A DNA stretch of 64,000 bases from Rhodospirillales bacterium (lineage in GTDB: Bacteria > Pseudomonadota > Alphaproteobacteria > Reyranellales > Reyranellaceae). The translations under genes were made by a program, and so were the position numbers. The stretch's first letter is position 1, and each line of letters opens with the position of its first letter. The notes under the pieces were generated by a model. That model saw only the letters and a list, made by a program, of their open reading frames with translations, was not told where the DNA came from and ran no database searches. The stretch is from contig WHTW01000012.1 in assembly GCA_009377525.1 (NCBI GenBank), positions 1 through 64,000 of the forward strand, given 5' to 3'. Of this stretch, positions 34,583 through 42,335 are shown piece by piece.

Positions 34583-35512
34583 ATGAGCAGCAAGGCATCT
34601 CACGACATCGGCTGGATCGGGCTTGGCCGCATGGGCGAGGCCATGGCCGCCCGGCTGGTGAAGGCGGGACACGGGCTTTCGGTATGGAACCGCACCGCGT
34701 CAAAGGCCGATCCGCTGGCCCAGGTCGGCGCCGAGGTGGTGACCGACAAGGTGGCGATGGCGCACTGCGCCACCGTCTTCACCATGGTCTCGACCACCGA
34801 CGACCTGAAGGACATCCTGTTCGGTGCAGGTGGCGTGCTGACCGGCAACGCGCGGCCCAAGCGCGTGGTCGACATGTCGTCGATCTCGGACACCGGCTCG
34901 GCCGAAATCCGCAAGGGCCTGACCGATGCGGGCGTCGCCTATTTGAGCGCGCCGGTGTCGGGCAACGCCAAGGTCGCCAAGGCCGGCAAGCTGCTGGTGG
35001 TCGCTTCCGGCCCCAAGGCCGAGTACGACGCGGTGCAGCCGCTTCTGGCGGCGCTGGGCCGGGCGGCGATGTATGTCGGCGAGGGCGAGCTCTCGCGCGT
35101 CTGGAAGATCGCCCACAACACCATGTTCGGCGTCATCATCCAGTCGCTCTGCGAGATCACGCTGATGGCCGAGAAGGCCGGCATCCCGCGCCACCTCTTC
35201 CTGGAATCGATCAACCAGAGCGTGCTGGGCTCGATGTACACCAGGTACAAGACGCCTGCCTTGGTGAACCTCGACTTCACCACGACCTTCACGCCCAAGC
35301 TGCTGCTGAAGGACATGGAGCTCGGCATGGGTGCGGCCAGGCAATTCGGCGTCGTCATGCCGACGGCGTCGGTGACGCGCGACAGCATCGCTTCGCTGGC
35401 GCATCAGTATCCTGGCGACATCGATTTCTCCGTGCTGCTGCTCGAGCTGGCACGCTCCGCCGGCATGAAGCTCGAGCCGGAGAACGTCAAGGTGAACGAT
35501 GGGCTGCAGTGA
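34583..35512 (+). CDS. 3-hydroxyisobutyrate dehydrogenase-family NAD(P)-dependent oxidoreductase
   Basis: 309 residues. The N-terminal Rossmann motif is IGWIGLGRMGEAMAARLVKAGH, followed by VWNRTASKA, which suggests NADP use. The beta-hydroxyacid signature YLSAPVSGNAKVAKAGKLLVVASG and the catalytic Lys in RVWKIAHNTMFG are present. It oxidises a beta-hydroxy acid to its semialdehyde. The palindrome at locus 4 starts 3 nt after the stop. Confidence 0.85.
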   Translation: MSSKASHDIGWIGLGRMGEAMAARLVKAGHGLSVWNRTASKADPLAQVGAEVVTDKVAMAHCATVFTMVSTTDDLKDILFGAGGVLTGNARPKRVVDMSSISDTGSAEIRKGLTDAGVAYLSAPVSGNAKVAKAGKLLVVASGPKAEYDAVQPLLAALGRAAMYVGEGELSRVWKIAHNTMFGVIIQSLCEITLMAEKAGIPRHLFLESINQSVLGSMYTRYKTPALVNLDFTTTFTPKLLLKDMELGMGAARQFGVVMPTASVTRDSIASLAHQYPGDIDFSVLLLELARSAGMKLEPENVKVNDGLQ

Positions 35513-35514
35513 CT

Positions 35515-35582
35515 CTTCCGGACCGCCGGCTTCCAGCCGGCTCATGTCTCATGAGGCCGGCTGGAAGCCGGCGGTCCGGAAG
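35515..35582. repeat. Modular palindrome, locus 4 (family 1)
   Basis: CTTCCGGACC, core GCCGGCTTCCAGCCGGC, CTCATGTCTCATGAG centre, then the inverse. Core identical to locus 3. It sits immediately after the dehydrogenase stop and before the amidohydrolase. Confidence 0.85.
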
Positions 35583-35599
35583 AACATGAATCCCCAGCC

Positions 35600-36973
35600 A
35601 TGACCAAGCTCCTCCTCAAATCCGGCATCGTCGTCACGCAGGACCCGAACCTCGGCGTGCTGCCCAAGGGTGACGTGCTGGTCGAGGGCGGCCGTATCGC
35701 CGCCATTGCGCCCGCGCTGCAGGCCGATGCCGAGACGGTCGACTGCAGCGGCCATTTCGTGCTGCCGGGGCTCATCAATGCCCACATGCACACTTGGCAG
35801 ACGGCGCTGCGCTCGGTGGCTGCCAACTGGACTCTGCTGGAATATTTCCGCCACGTGCATGCTGGGCTGGCCACGGTGTTCACGCCCGAGGACATCCATA
35901 TCGCCACGCTGGCCGGCGCGCTGAACCAGCTCGACCACGGCGTCACCACGCTGGTGGACTGGTGCCACAACAATCCGACGCCCGAGCACACCGATGCCGG
36001 GATCGCCGGCCTGAAGGAGTCGGGCATCCGCGCCGCCTTCTTCCATGGATCGCCCAAGCCCGATCCCAAGCCCGGCGAGCCGCACTTCTCCGAGGTCCCG
36101 CACCCGCGCAAGGAAGTCGAACGGCTGCTGAAGGGGCCGCTCTCCGACCGCAATGCGTTGGTGACGCTGGGCATGGCGGTGCTCGGCCCGCACTACTCGA
36201 CGCTCGAAGTCAGCGACCGAGACCTCGCATTGGCCAAGGAGCTCGGCCTTGTCGCCTCCATGCACCAGGGCGGCGGCGAAGCCAAGACGCCGGGCGGCTG
36301 GGAAATCCTCATGCAGCGTGGCCTGGTCGGCCGGCACATCAACATCGTGCACGGCAACAACCTCACCGACGACCAGCTGAAAGCCTTCGTCGATCTCGAT
36401 GTCAGCTTCTCGGTCACGCCGGAGAACGAGATGGCGCAGGGCCACGGCCATCCCATCACCGGCCGGCTGCGCGCGCTCGGTTCCGGCCCGTCCGTGGGCG
36501 TCGACCTCGAATCGGCGGTGAGCGGCGACATGTTCACCGTCGCCCGCATGGCGCTCGCCTCGCAGCGCGCACTCGACAACGCCGCGGAACGCGCCCGAAG
36601 CGGCGGTATTCCCGCCACCTCGACGGTACCGGCGGCCGAAGCCTTCGACTGGATCACCATCCGCGGTGCGGCGATGCTCGGCATGGCCGACCGCATCGGC
36701 TCCCTGGCGCCGGGCAAGCAGGCCGACATTGCGGTAATGTCGCTCGGCCCGCTCGCCATGTGGCCGGTGCACGATCCGGTTGCATCCGTGGTCATGCAGG
36801 GCTCGGGCGCGCGCATGCGCGACGTGCTGGTTGCCGGCCGCTTCGCCAAGCGCGATGGTAGGCTGGCCTGGTCCGATCTCGCGAGCCTGCGCGACAAGCT
36901 TGCGACGTCGGGCGCGCGTGTTCTGTCGAAGCTAAATGTAAAAAGCGTCAGCCGAGAAATAGCGGCGACATAA
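35600..36973 (+). CDS. Amidohydrolase of the cytosine deaminase/TrzA-AtzA group
   Basis: 457 residues. Metal ligands are visible as HMH in LINAHMHTWQ, His in ASMHQGG, His in INIVHGNN and Asp in VGVDLESA. N- and C-terminal beta-sandwich segments flank the barrel (GDVLVEGGRIAAI; GKQADIAVM). Members deaminate or hydrolytically strip ring substituents from heterocycles such as guanine, S-adenosylhomocysteine or triazines; the exact substrate is unknown. A Bug-type receptor gene follows 18 nt later. Confidence 0.8.
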   Translation: MTKLLLKSGIVVTQDPNLGVLPKGDVLVEGGRIAAIAPALQADAETVDCSGHFVLPGLINAHMHTWQTALRSVAANWTLLEYFRHVHAGLATVFTPEDIHIATLAGALNQLDHGVTTLVDWCHNNPTPEHTDAGIAGLKESGIRAAFFHGSPKPDPKPGEPHFSEVPHPRKEVERLLKGPLSDRNALVTLGMAVLGPHYSTLEVSDRDLALAKELGLVASMHQGGGEAKTPGGWEILMQRGLVGRHINIVHGNNLTDDQLKAFVDLDVSFSVTPENEMAQGHGHPITGRLRALGSGPSVGVDLESAVSGDMFTVARMALASQRALDNAAERARSGGIPATSTVPAAEAFDWITIRGAAMLGMADRIGSLAPGKQADIAVMSLGPLAMWPVHDPVASVVMQGSGARMRDVLVAGRFAKRDGRLAWSDLASLRDKLATSGARVLSKLNVKSVSREIAAT

Positions 36974-36991
36974 GCAAACGGGAGGAAGTCC

Positions 36992-37504
36992 ATGAAACGT
37001 GTGGTTGCAATCGGCCTTTCGGCGTTGCTGACATCGGCGCTCGCCGCCCTGCCCGCTTCGGCGCAGAACTGTCCCGAGAAGCCGATCCGCATCATCGTGC
37101 CCTTCACGCCGGGCAGCGCCACCGACGTCACGGCGCGTGCGCTGGCGGCGGTCATGACCAAGAACATGGGCCAGACGGTCGTCGTCGAGAACAAGCCGGG
37201 CGCCGGCGGCACGATCGGCGCGGGCCAGGTCGCCAAGGCCGCATCCGACGGCTACATGCTGCTCGCCAACTCCTCGGCGCACACGGTCAATCCGGCGATC
37301 TATGCCAACATGACCTATGACACGGTGAAGGACCTGCCGGGAGTCAGCCTGCTCGCCGTGCAACGCAACATCATGGTCGCCTCGCCGGCGAAGGGCTGGA
37401 AGACCGCGGCGCCGACGACGGCCGCCGAACTCGACAAGACCGTCGCGGCGGAGGTCAAGGAAAACATCGAGCTGGCCAAGAAGGCCGGCATCAAGGCGCG
37501 GTAG
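36992..37504 (+). pseudogene. Bug/TctC tripartite-tricarboxylate receptor with a large internal in-frame deletion
   Basis: 170 residues where about 320 are expected. It has a normal signal peptide (cleavage near ASAQN), the N-terminal lobe start KPIRIIVPFTPGSATDVTARALA and ENKPGAGGTIGAGQVAKAASDGY. At about residue 130 it passes directly to a typical Bug C-terminal tail (TTAAELDKTVAAEVKENIE...AGIKAR). The middle, including most of lobe two, is gone without loss of frame. A periplasmic solute-binding role for such a short form is unlikely. No TctA/TctB membrane genes are near. It starts after an AGGAGG-like site and precedes the MetE-like gene by 6 nt. Confidence 0.7.
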
Positions 37505-37510
37505 GTGAAG

Positions 37511-38539
37511 ATGTCTGACGTGCTCCTGCGGACCACCGTTGTCGGGTCCTATCCGCAGCCCGACTGGCTGGTGAACCGCCAGATGTTGAGCAAGGTCGTG
37601 CCGCGCACGCGCATGCGCGAGATCTGGCGCGTGCCCGAGGCTTTCCTCGAGCAGGCCCAGGACGACGCGACCCTGATCGCCATCCGCGACATGGAGCGCG
37701 CCGGCATCGACATCGTGACCGACGGCGAGGTGCGGCGGGAGAGCTACTCCAACCGCTTCGCCACCGCGCTGGACGGCATCGACGACGAACATCCGGCCGA
37801 GATCGTCAACCGCACGGGCAACCGCACGCCCGTGCCGCGGGTGGTCGGCAAGATCCGGCGCACCGGGCCCGTCGAGCTGCGCGACATGCAGTTCCTGCGC
37901 GCCAACACCGACAAGCTCGCCAAGATCACCCTGCCCGGCCCCTTCACCATGGGCCAGCAAGTCAAGGACGAGTTCTACAAGGACGCCGAGGCGATGTGCA
38001 TGGACTACGCCGCGGCGGTGAACGAGGAGGCGCACGAGCTGGTCAAGGCCGGCGCCGACGTGATCCAGCTCGACGAGCCGTGGCTGCGCAACAACCCCGA
38101 GGAGGCCAAGCGCTACGCCGTGAAGGTGATCGACCGCGCACTCAAGGACATCAACGTGCCGACGGTCGTGCATCTCTGCTTCGGCTATGCCGCCGTCGTC
38201 GGCGGCGGCAAGCCGAGCGGCTATTCCTTCCTGCCGCAGCTTGCCGACAGCATCGCCCAGCAGATCTCGATCGAATCGGCCCAGCCCAAGCTCGATCTCG
38301 GCGTGCTGAAGGACCTGGCACCCAAGAAGGTGATGCTCGGCGTGATCGACCTCAACGATCCGGAGGTCGAGACGCCGCAGAAGGTCGCCGACCGCATCCG
38401 TGCCGGCCTGAAACATCTGCCGCCGGACAAGCTCCTGCCCGCGCCCGATTGCGGCATGAAGTACCTGCCGCGCGCAACAGCCTTCGGGAAGCTGAAGGCG
38501 CTGGCCGAGGGTGCCGCGATCGTGCGGAAGGAGCTGTAA
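37511..38539 (+). CDS. MetE-like cobalamin-independent methionine synthase family protein (C-terminal domain type)
   Basis: 342 residues from ATG 37511; a GTG at 37505 is also possible. It is half-length relative to MetE, corresponding to the catalytic C-terminal barrel. Motifs: TTVVGSYPQPDWL, DIVTDGEVRRESY, IQLDEPWL, VVHLCFGY (zinc His and Cys) and APDCGMKYL (zinc Cys). Such core-MetE homologues are often linked to unusual methyl donors or demethylation of small methylated compounds. It is the last gene of a codirectional set; nested palindromes follow at once. Confidence 0.75.
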   Translation: MSDVLLRTTVVGSYPQPDWLVNRQMLSKVVPRTRMREIWRVPEAFLEQAQDDATLIAIRDMERAGIDIVTDGEVRRESYSNRFATALDGIDDEHPAEIVNRTGNRTPVPRVVGKIRRTGPVELRDMQFLRANTDKLAKITLPGPFTMGQQVKDEFYKDAEAMCMDYAAAVNEEAHELVKAGADVIQLDEPWLRNNPEEAKRYAVKVIDRALKDINVPTVVHLCFGYAAVVGGGKPSGYSFLPQLADSIAQQISIESAQPKLDLGVLKDLAPKKVMLGVIDLNDPEVETPQKVADRIRAGLKHLPPDKLLPAPDCGMKYLPRATAFGKLKALAEGAAIVRKEL

Positions 38540-38670
38540 TTCTTCGGAGCGCGGGCCTCAGGCCCGCTCATATTCTTCCGGACCGCGCGCGTCCCGCGCG
38601 CTCAGGAGCGCGCGGGACGCGCGCGGTCCAGAAAACCATGAGCATGAGCGGGCCGGAGGCCCGCGCTCCC
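38540..38670. repeat. Nested modular palindrome, locus 5 (family 1)
   Basis: Outer element 38540-38573 and 38640-38670 with frame CGGAGC and cores GCGGGCCTCAGGCCCGC (left) and GCGGGCCTCCGGCCCGC (right, read outward). Inner element 38574-38636 has frame CTTCCGGACC and core GCGCGCGTCCCGCGCGC on both sides. It lies directly between two convergent stop codons (TAA at 38537-38539 and the stop at 38671). Confidence 0.85.
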
Positions 38671-39135
38671 TTATGCCTTTTCCAACCTGTATCGGAAGTC
38701 GCAGTGCGTGGCGCCTTGCATGATCGTCTGCGTGCGGGCGAGTTGCACCGGGTCGCCAAAGCCTTCCGTCATGGCGAAGTCCGAGCTGCAGACCAGCAGG
38801 AAACCGAGCTCGGACGCGCCGATCTTCTTGTAGAACTCGGCAAAGCGACAGCCGGTGACGTTCGCCTCGAACGACTGCGAGTCCTTCTTGAGCACATCGT
38901 AGTCCAGGGCGGCCGCCGCCGCGAAGCCTTCGAAGGCGGCCGCCATCTTCTCCCCGAGGTCGCGCGCACCCTGGCTCTTCCACCATTTCTCGCCGAACTT
39001 GCGATAGTGATCGCCAAGCGCCTTGCGGACCAGCGCATTGGCCCGCTCCTCGCCCAGCTCCGCCTGCAGCGCCTTGACGAGCGGAACCAGCACCTGGGCC
39101 TGTATCCTGGCCTGCTCTATCACCGGGACATTCAT
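38671..39135 (-). CDS. L-2-amino-thiazoline-4-carboxylic acid hydrolase-like protein
   Basis: 154 residues. All-helical N-terminus (VLVPLVKALQAELGEERANALVRKAL) and the C-terminal block GASELGFLLVCSSDFAMTEGF then GATHCDFRYRL match ATC hydrolase-family proteins (assigned from memory). Named relatives open the thiazoline ring of L-ATC on the way to cysteine, but many members have other roles. Its neighbour upstream is a PepSY-like secreted protein 16 nt away, so co-transcription is likely. Confidence 0.65.
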   Translation of the reverse strand: MNVPVIEQARIQAQVLVPLVKALQAELGEERANALVRKALGDHYRKFGEKWWKSQGARDLGEKMAAAFEGFAAAAALDYDVLKKDSQSFEANVTGCRFAEFYKKIGASELGFLLVCSSDFAMTEGFGDPVQLARTQTIMQGATHCDFRYRLEKA

Positions 39136-39151
39136 CGGTCACATGCCTTGA

Positions 39152-39403
39152 TCAACGGGCCGTCACGACGCCTTTCGGGCTGATCGTCACCCGCTTCTCG
39201 ACGCCGTTCTGCGTGGCCTTTCCGGTCCATTGGCCGTCAGGACCGCGCCGCAGATCGCGAACGTTGCCGTAGTGCAGCGCCTGCAGCTGGGTCTTCACGC
39301 TGGCGCTACCCGGCGCCGGCGTCGCGGCAGGTTTGGTCTGCGCCACCGCCACCGCGGTGCCGGTCACGCCGGAAAGCGCCAGTGCAAGCAGCAGATACCT
39401 CAT
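39152..39403 (-). CDS. Small secreted PepSY-like protein
   Basis: 83 residues with a clear signal peptide (LLLALALSGVTGTAVAVAQT). The mature domain LQALHYGNVRDLRRGPDGQWTGKATQNGVEKRVTI followed by GVVTAR resembles a half PepSY/periplasmic SmpA-like unit. It is a paralogue of the C-terminal domain of the gene at 41657 (YKNVQGLQRNPDGSWSGKA ... GNVITK). The start overlaps the stop of the upstream deacylase gene (ATGA). Function unknown, perhaps protease inhibition or metal binding in the periplasm. Confidence 0.7.
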   Translation of the reverse strand: MRYLLLALALSGVTGTAVAVAQTKPAATPAPGSASVKTQLQALHYGNVRDLRRGPDGQWTGKATQNGVEKRVTISPKGVVTAR

Positions 39404-41118
39404 GACGCGACCTTCCCCTTCAACACCTGGCCGGCATAGGCGCCGGTCGCCTCGCCGTCCTCGAAAGCCACGGCGCCGTTGACGACAGTGGCCTTGATGC
39501 CCTCGGCCTTCTGCACCAGGCGGCGGGCGCCGCCCGGCAGATCCTTCTCGACCGTCGGCAGGCGCGGCCGGATGCCGTTCTCCTCGAACAGCACGAGGTC
39601 GGCCCTGAAACCTTCGCGCACCACGCCGCGGTCGCTGAGGTCCCAGGCCATCGCGTTGTCGTGCGTCAGCTTCTTGATCGCCTGCTCGAGCGTGAAGGCG
39701 CCGCGCTTGCGCACCCAGTAGCTCAGGAGATGCGTCTGCAGCGAGGAGCCCATCTCCTGGCAGACATGGGCGCCCGAGTCCGAGAAGGTCGCGAGCGTGC
39801 GCTCATGACTGAGAATGCCGAGCACGTCGTCGGGCGATTCGTTGACCAGCGGCTGGACATAGACCTGGTTCTCGTCCGCCAGCGAAAGGTCGATCATGAC
39901 TTCGACCGGATGCTGGCCGCGCGCCTTGGCGAGCTGGTCGACCGTGGGATCGTCCCAGTCGACGCCCTTCATCGCGAACAGGTTGGCATAGTCGGGCTTG
40001 CGCGGATCGGTCGTCGCCGCGCCGCCGCCCTGAAACGTATTGTCCCTGGGCTTCATGCGCGCCTCGGCCGCCACCAGCTCGCGGCGCACCGCGGGATCCT
40101 TGAGCTTGTTCTTCTGTTCGGCCAACGGCAGGGCGCGGATCGGCTTCCACGCCGGCAGGACGTCGAACGGCAGGTAGGACTTCAGCGAGAAGATGGCGTT
40201 GATCGAGCGCGTCGTGCCCTGGCCGAACATGCGGCCGCCGGCGGCGATCGTGTCGTCGATGTACCTGGTCTGGTACTGCCAGCCCGTTGGATCGTCGCCC
40301 TGCTTGGTCGCCAGGACGCCGAACATGATCGGCCGCTTGTAGTCGAGCGCCACCTTGCGCAGGCGGTCGAGGAAGGCGCGATGGCGCGCGCCACTGGCGA
40401 TATCCGGCCCGACCTGGAAGATGCCGGCGTCGAACTCGGCCATCGCCGCGATGATGCGGTCGATCTCCTCCCAGTCGGCGATGCGGCTCGCCACCGGCGT
40501 GTCGTCGGGCGTGACGTGCGTGGAGGCGCGCGAGCTCGAGAAGCCCATGGCGCCCGCCTTCAGCGCCTCCTTCACCGTGGCCGCCATGCGCGCCATGTCG
40601 TCTTCGGTCGCGGCCTCGGTGAGCGCGCGCTTGCCCATGACGTACATGCGCAGCGCCGAGTGGCCGATATACATGCCGTAGTTGATCGCCTTGGGCAGAC
40701 GCTCGACGGTGGCGAGATATTCCGGGAAGGTCTCCCAGGTCCAGTCGATGCCGGCCGCCATCGCCTCGGTCGGGATGTCCTCCACCGCCGACAGGCAGCG
40801 CGCATACCAGTCGCGGTCCTCGGGCTTGCAGGGCGCCAGCGCGAAGCCGCAATTGCTCATCACCACCGAGGTCACACCGTGCCAGCACGAGCAGCTGCCC
40901 AGCGGATCCCACGCCACCTGCGCATCCATGTGGGTATGGCCGTCGATGAAGCCCGGCGAGACGATCAGGCCGTCGGCATCGATCGCGCGTTGGGCGGCCG
41001 ACCTGATGCGGCCGACCTCGACGATGCGGCCGTCCTTGACGCCGACATCGGCGCTGAAGCGCGGCTTGCCGGAGCCGTCGACGACGGTGCCGCCGCGGAT
41101 GAGGAGATCGAGCGTCAT
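39400..41118 (-). CDS. N-acyl-D-amino-acid deacylase-family amidohydrolase
   Basis: 572 residues. Metal ligands: GFIDGHTHMDAQVAWDP (HxH), the Cys in SVVMSNCGFALAP typical of D-aminoacylases, further ligands around YIGHSALRMYVMG, and the distal Asp in LATFSDSGAHV. The long insert after 300 is usual for the AAR/D-aminoacylase group. It removes N-acyl groups from D-amino acids or related amides. The start shares bases with the SnoaL gene stop (TGATG), and the stop overlaps the PepSY-like gene, so the three are one operon. Confidence 0.85.
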   Translation of the reverse strand: MTLDLLIRGGTVVDGSGKPRFSADVGVKDGRIVEVGRIRSAAQRAIDADGLIVSPGFIDGHTHMDAQVAWDPLGSCSCWHGVTSVVMSNCGFALAPCKPEDRDWYARCLSAVEDIPTEAMAAGIDWTWETFPEYLATVERLPKAINYGMYIGHSALRMYVMGKRALTEAATEDDMARMAATVKEALKAGAMGFSSSRASTHVTPDDTPVASRIADWEEIDRIIAAMAEFDAGIFQVGPDIASGARHRAFLDRLRKVALDYKRPIMFGVLATKQGDDPTGWQYQTRYIDDTIAAGGRMFGQGTTRSINAIFSLKSYLPFDVLPAWKPIRALPLAEQKNKLKDPAVRRELVAAEARMKPRDNTFQGGGAATTDPRKPDYANLFAMKGVDWDDPTVDQLAKARGQHPVEVMIDLSLADENQVYVQPLVNESPDDVLGILSHERTLATFSDSGAHVCQEMGSSLQTHLLSYWVRKRGAFTLEQAIKKLTHDNAMAWDLSDRGVVREGFRADLVLFEENGIRPRLPTVEKDLPGGARRLVQKAEGIKATVVNGAVAFEDGEATGAYAGQVLKGKVAS

Positions 41119-41528
41119 CAGAGGCGGTCCTTGTGCTCGACGATCTTCCAGTAGGTGTCCTTGGCGCAGATCTTTCCGCCACGGAAGGTGTAGATGTCGC
41201 AGCCTTGGTAGTTCAGCTCCTCGCCGTCGGCGCCCTTGCCCTTCACGGTCCACACCGAGATCGCGCGGTTGCCGGCGAAGACGTACTCCTTGTGGTCCCA
41301 GCGCATGTCGGGGATCACCGCGAAGCGCGCCGCGAGCGTCTTGGCGATCGTTTCCTTGCCCTTGAGCGTGCGGCCGACCGGCTCGGGCCCGCGCGCCAGC
41401 CAGAAGGTGGCGTCGTCGGTGAAGTGCGAGACGATGCGATCGACGTCGCGGCTGTTGAAGGCGGCCGAGATTGCCTTCATGAGCTCGGGCGTGGCGATGT
41501 CGGGATTTGCGGCTGTGACGTCCGGCAT
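41118..41528 (-). CDS. SnoaL/NTF2-like protein
   Basis: 136 residues from ATG 41528, chosen for GGGAGG 6 nt upstream. The cone-shaped NTF2 fold is indicated by MKAISAAFNSRDVDRIVSHFTDDATFWLARGPE, VIPDMRWDHKEYVFAGNRAISVW and YTFRGGKICAKDTYWKI. Members are isomerases, cyclases, or small-ligand carriers; no catalytic dyad can be assigned with certainty. It is the first gene of the operon with the deacylase. Confidence 0.75.
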   Translation of the reverse strand: MPDVTAANPDIATPELMKAISAAFNSRDVDRIVSHFTDDATFWLARGPEPVGRTLKGKETIAKTLAARFAVIPDMRWDHKEYVFAGNRAISVWTVKGKGADGEELNYQGCDIYTFRGGKICAKDTYWKIVEHKDRL

Positions 41529-41656
41529 ACGAAACCTCCCACAGTGCGTGAGCCGAACGATTGCAGGCCCGCGGCGGGACGGCAAGCCACAACGCCCGAA
41601 ACCCGCCCCGTCTTGCGACGAGGCGGGTTCCAGAACACGTTGAGAGGTAGGCGCTC

Positions 41657-42187
41657 CTACTTGGTGATCACGTTGCCGCGCGCGTCGACATGGACGTCGA
41701 CCATCGCGCTGCCGCGCATCGCCTTGCCACTCCAGCTACCGTCCGGATTGCGCTGCAGGCCCTGCACGTTCTTGTAGCCGTCGGCCTCGATCTTCTTGAC
41801 CGCGTTGGCCGAGCCTTGGGCGTTCGGCATCGCCGGCAGGTTGGCCTGGCTGGGTGTCGTCACCGACTGCGACGGCACGCCCGGCGTCCTGACGCTCGGC
41901 GGATTGACGCCCGGTGGGGTGGCGCCAGCCGACCCGGCCGACGGAGCCTGCACGGCGCCACCGCTCACGGGAGGTGTGGTCACGGTCGCGCCGCCAGCCC
42001 CGACCGAACGCGAGGGCATGGTCGGCGTGTTGGCGGCCGGCGGGGTTACGGACGGCGTGGTCACAGCGCCACCGCCCACCGACGGCGGGGTCACGGTGGC
42101 ACCGCCGACCGGCGGCGTAGTCACGGTCTGGGCGCCGGCGGCGCCGGCGGCCGTCACGAGGGCCAAGGCAAGAAGGGTACGCTTCAT
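41657..42187 (-). CDS. Secreted Thr/Pro/Gly-repeat protein with C-terminal PepSY-like domain
   Basis: 176 residues. Signal peptide MKRTLLALALVTAAGAAGAQ, then about 95 residues of low-complexity TVTTPP-VGGA and TPS-type repeats, then a folded tail (AVKKIEADGYKNVQGLQRNPDGSWSGKA, ending GNVITK) homologous to the protein at 39152. The repeat region probably acts as a flexible spacer holding the domain away from a surface or partner. It is divergent from a GMC oxidoreductase with about 150 nt between starts. Confidence 0.65.
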   Translation of the reverse strand: MKRTLLALALVTAAGAAGAQTVTTPPVGGATVTPPSVGGGAVTTPSVTPPAANTPTMPSRSVGAGGATVTTPPVSGGAVQAPSAGSAGATPPGVNPPSVRTPGVPSQSVTTPSQANLPAMPNAQGSANAVKKIEADGYKNVQGLQRNPDGSWSGKAMRGSAMVDVHVDARGNVITK

Positions 42188-42335
42188 GAAAAGTGCCTCC
42201 TCTCTCATTGGAAAGTCCGAGTTGAACGCGAAGGTGTGCCAAGCGTTGCGCGGCGAAATATCTTGGTTTCGCCACATTGCCCAACGGGTTAGCGTCTGCC
42301 CAACGAACCTGAGGAAATGCCCCAAGGAGATGGCG

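Noticed and set aside
39661..41154. 497-codon open frame opposite the D-aminoacylase
   Set aside because: Runs antisense to a gene with full metal-ligand motifs; the composition is that of a complementary-strand artefact.
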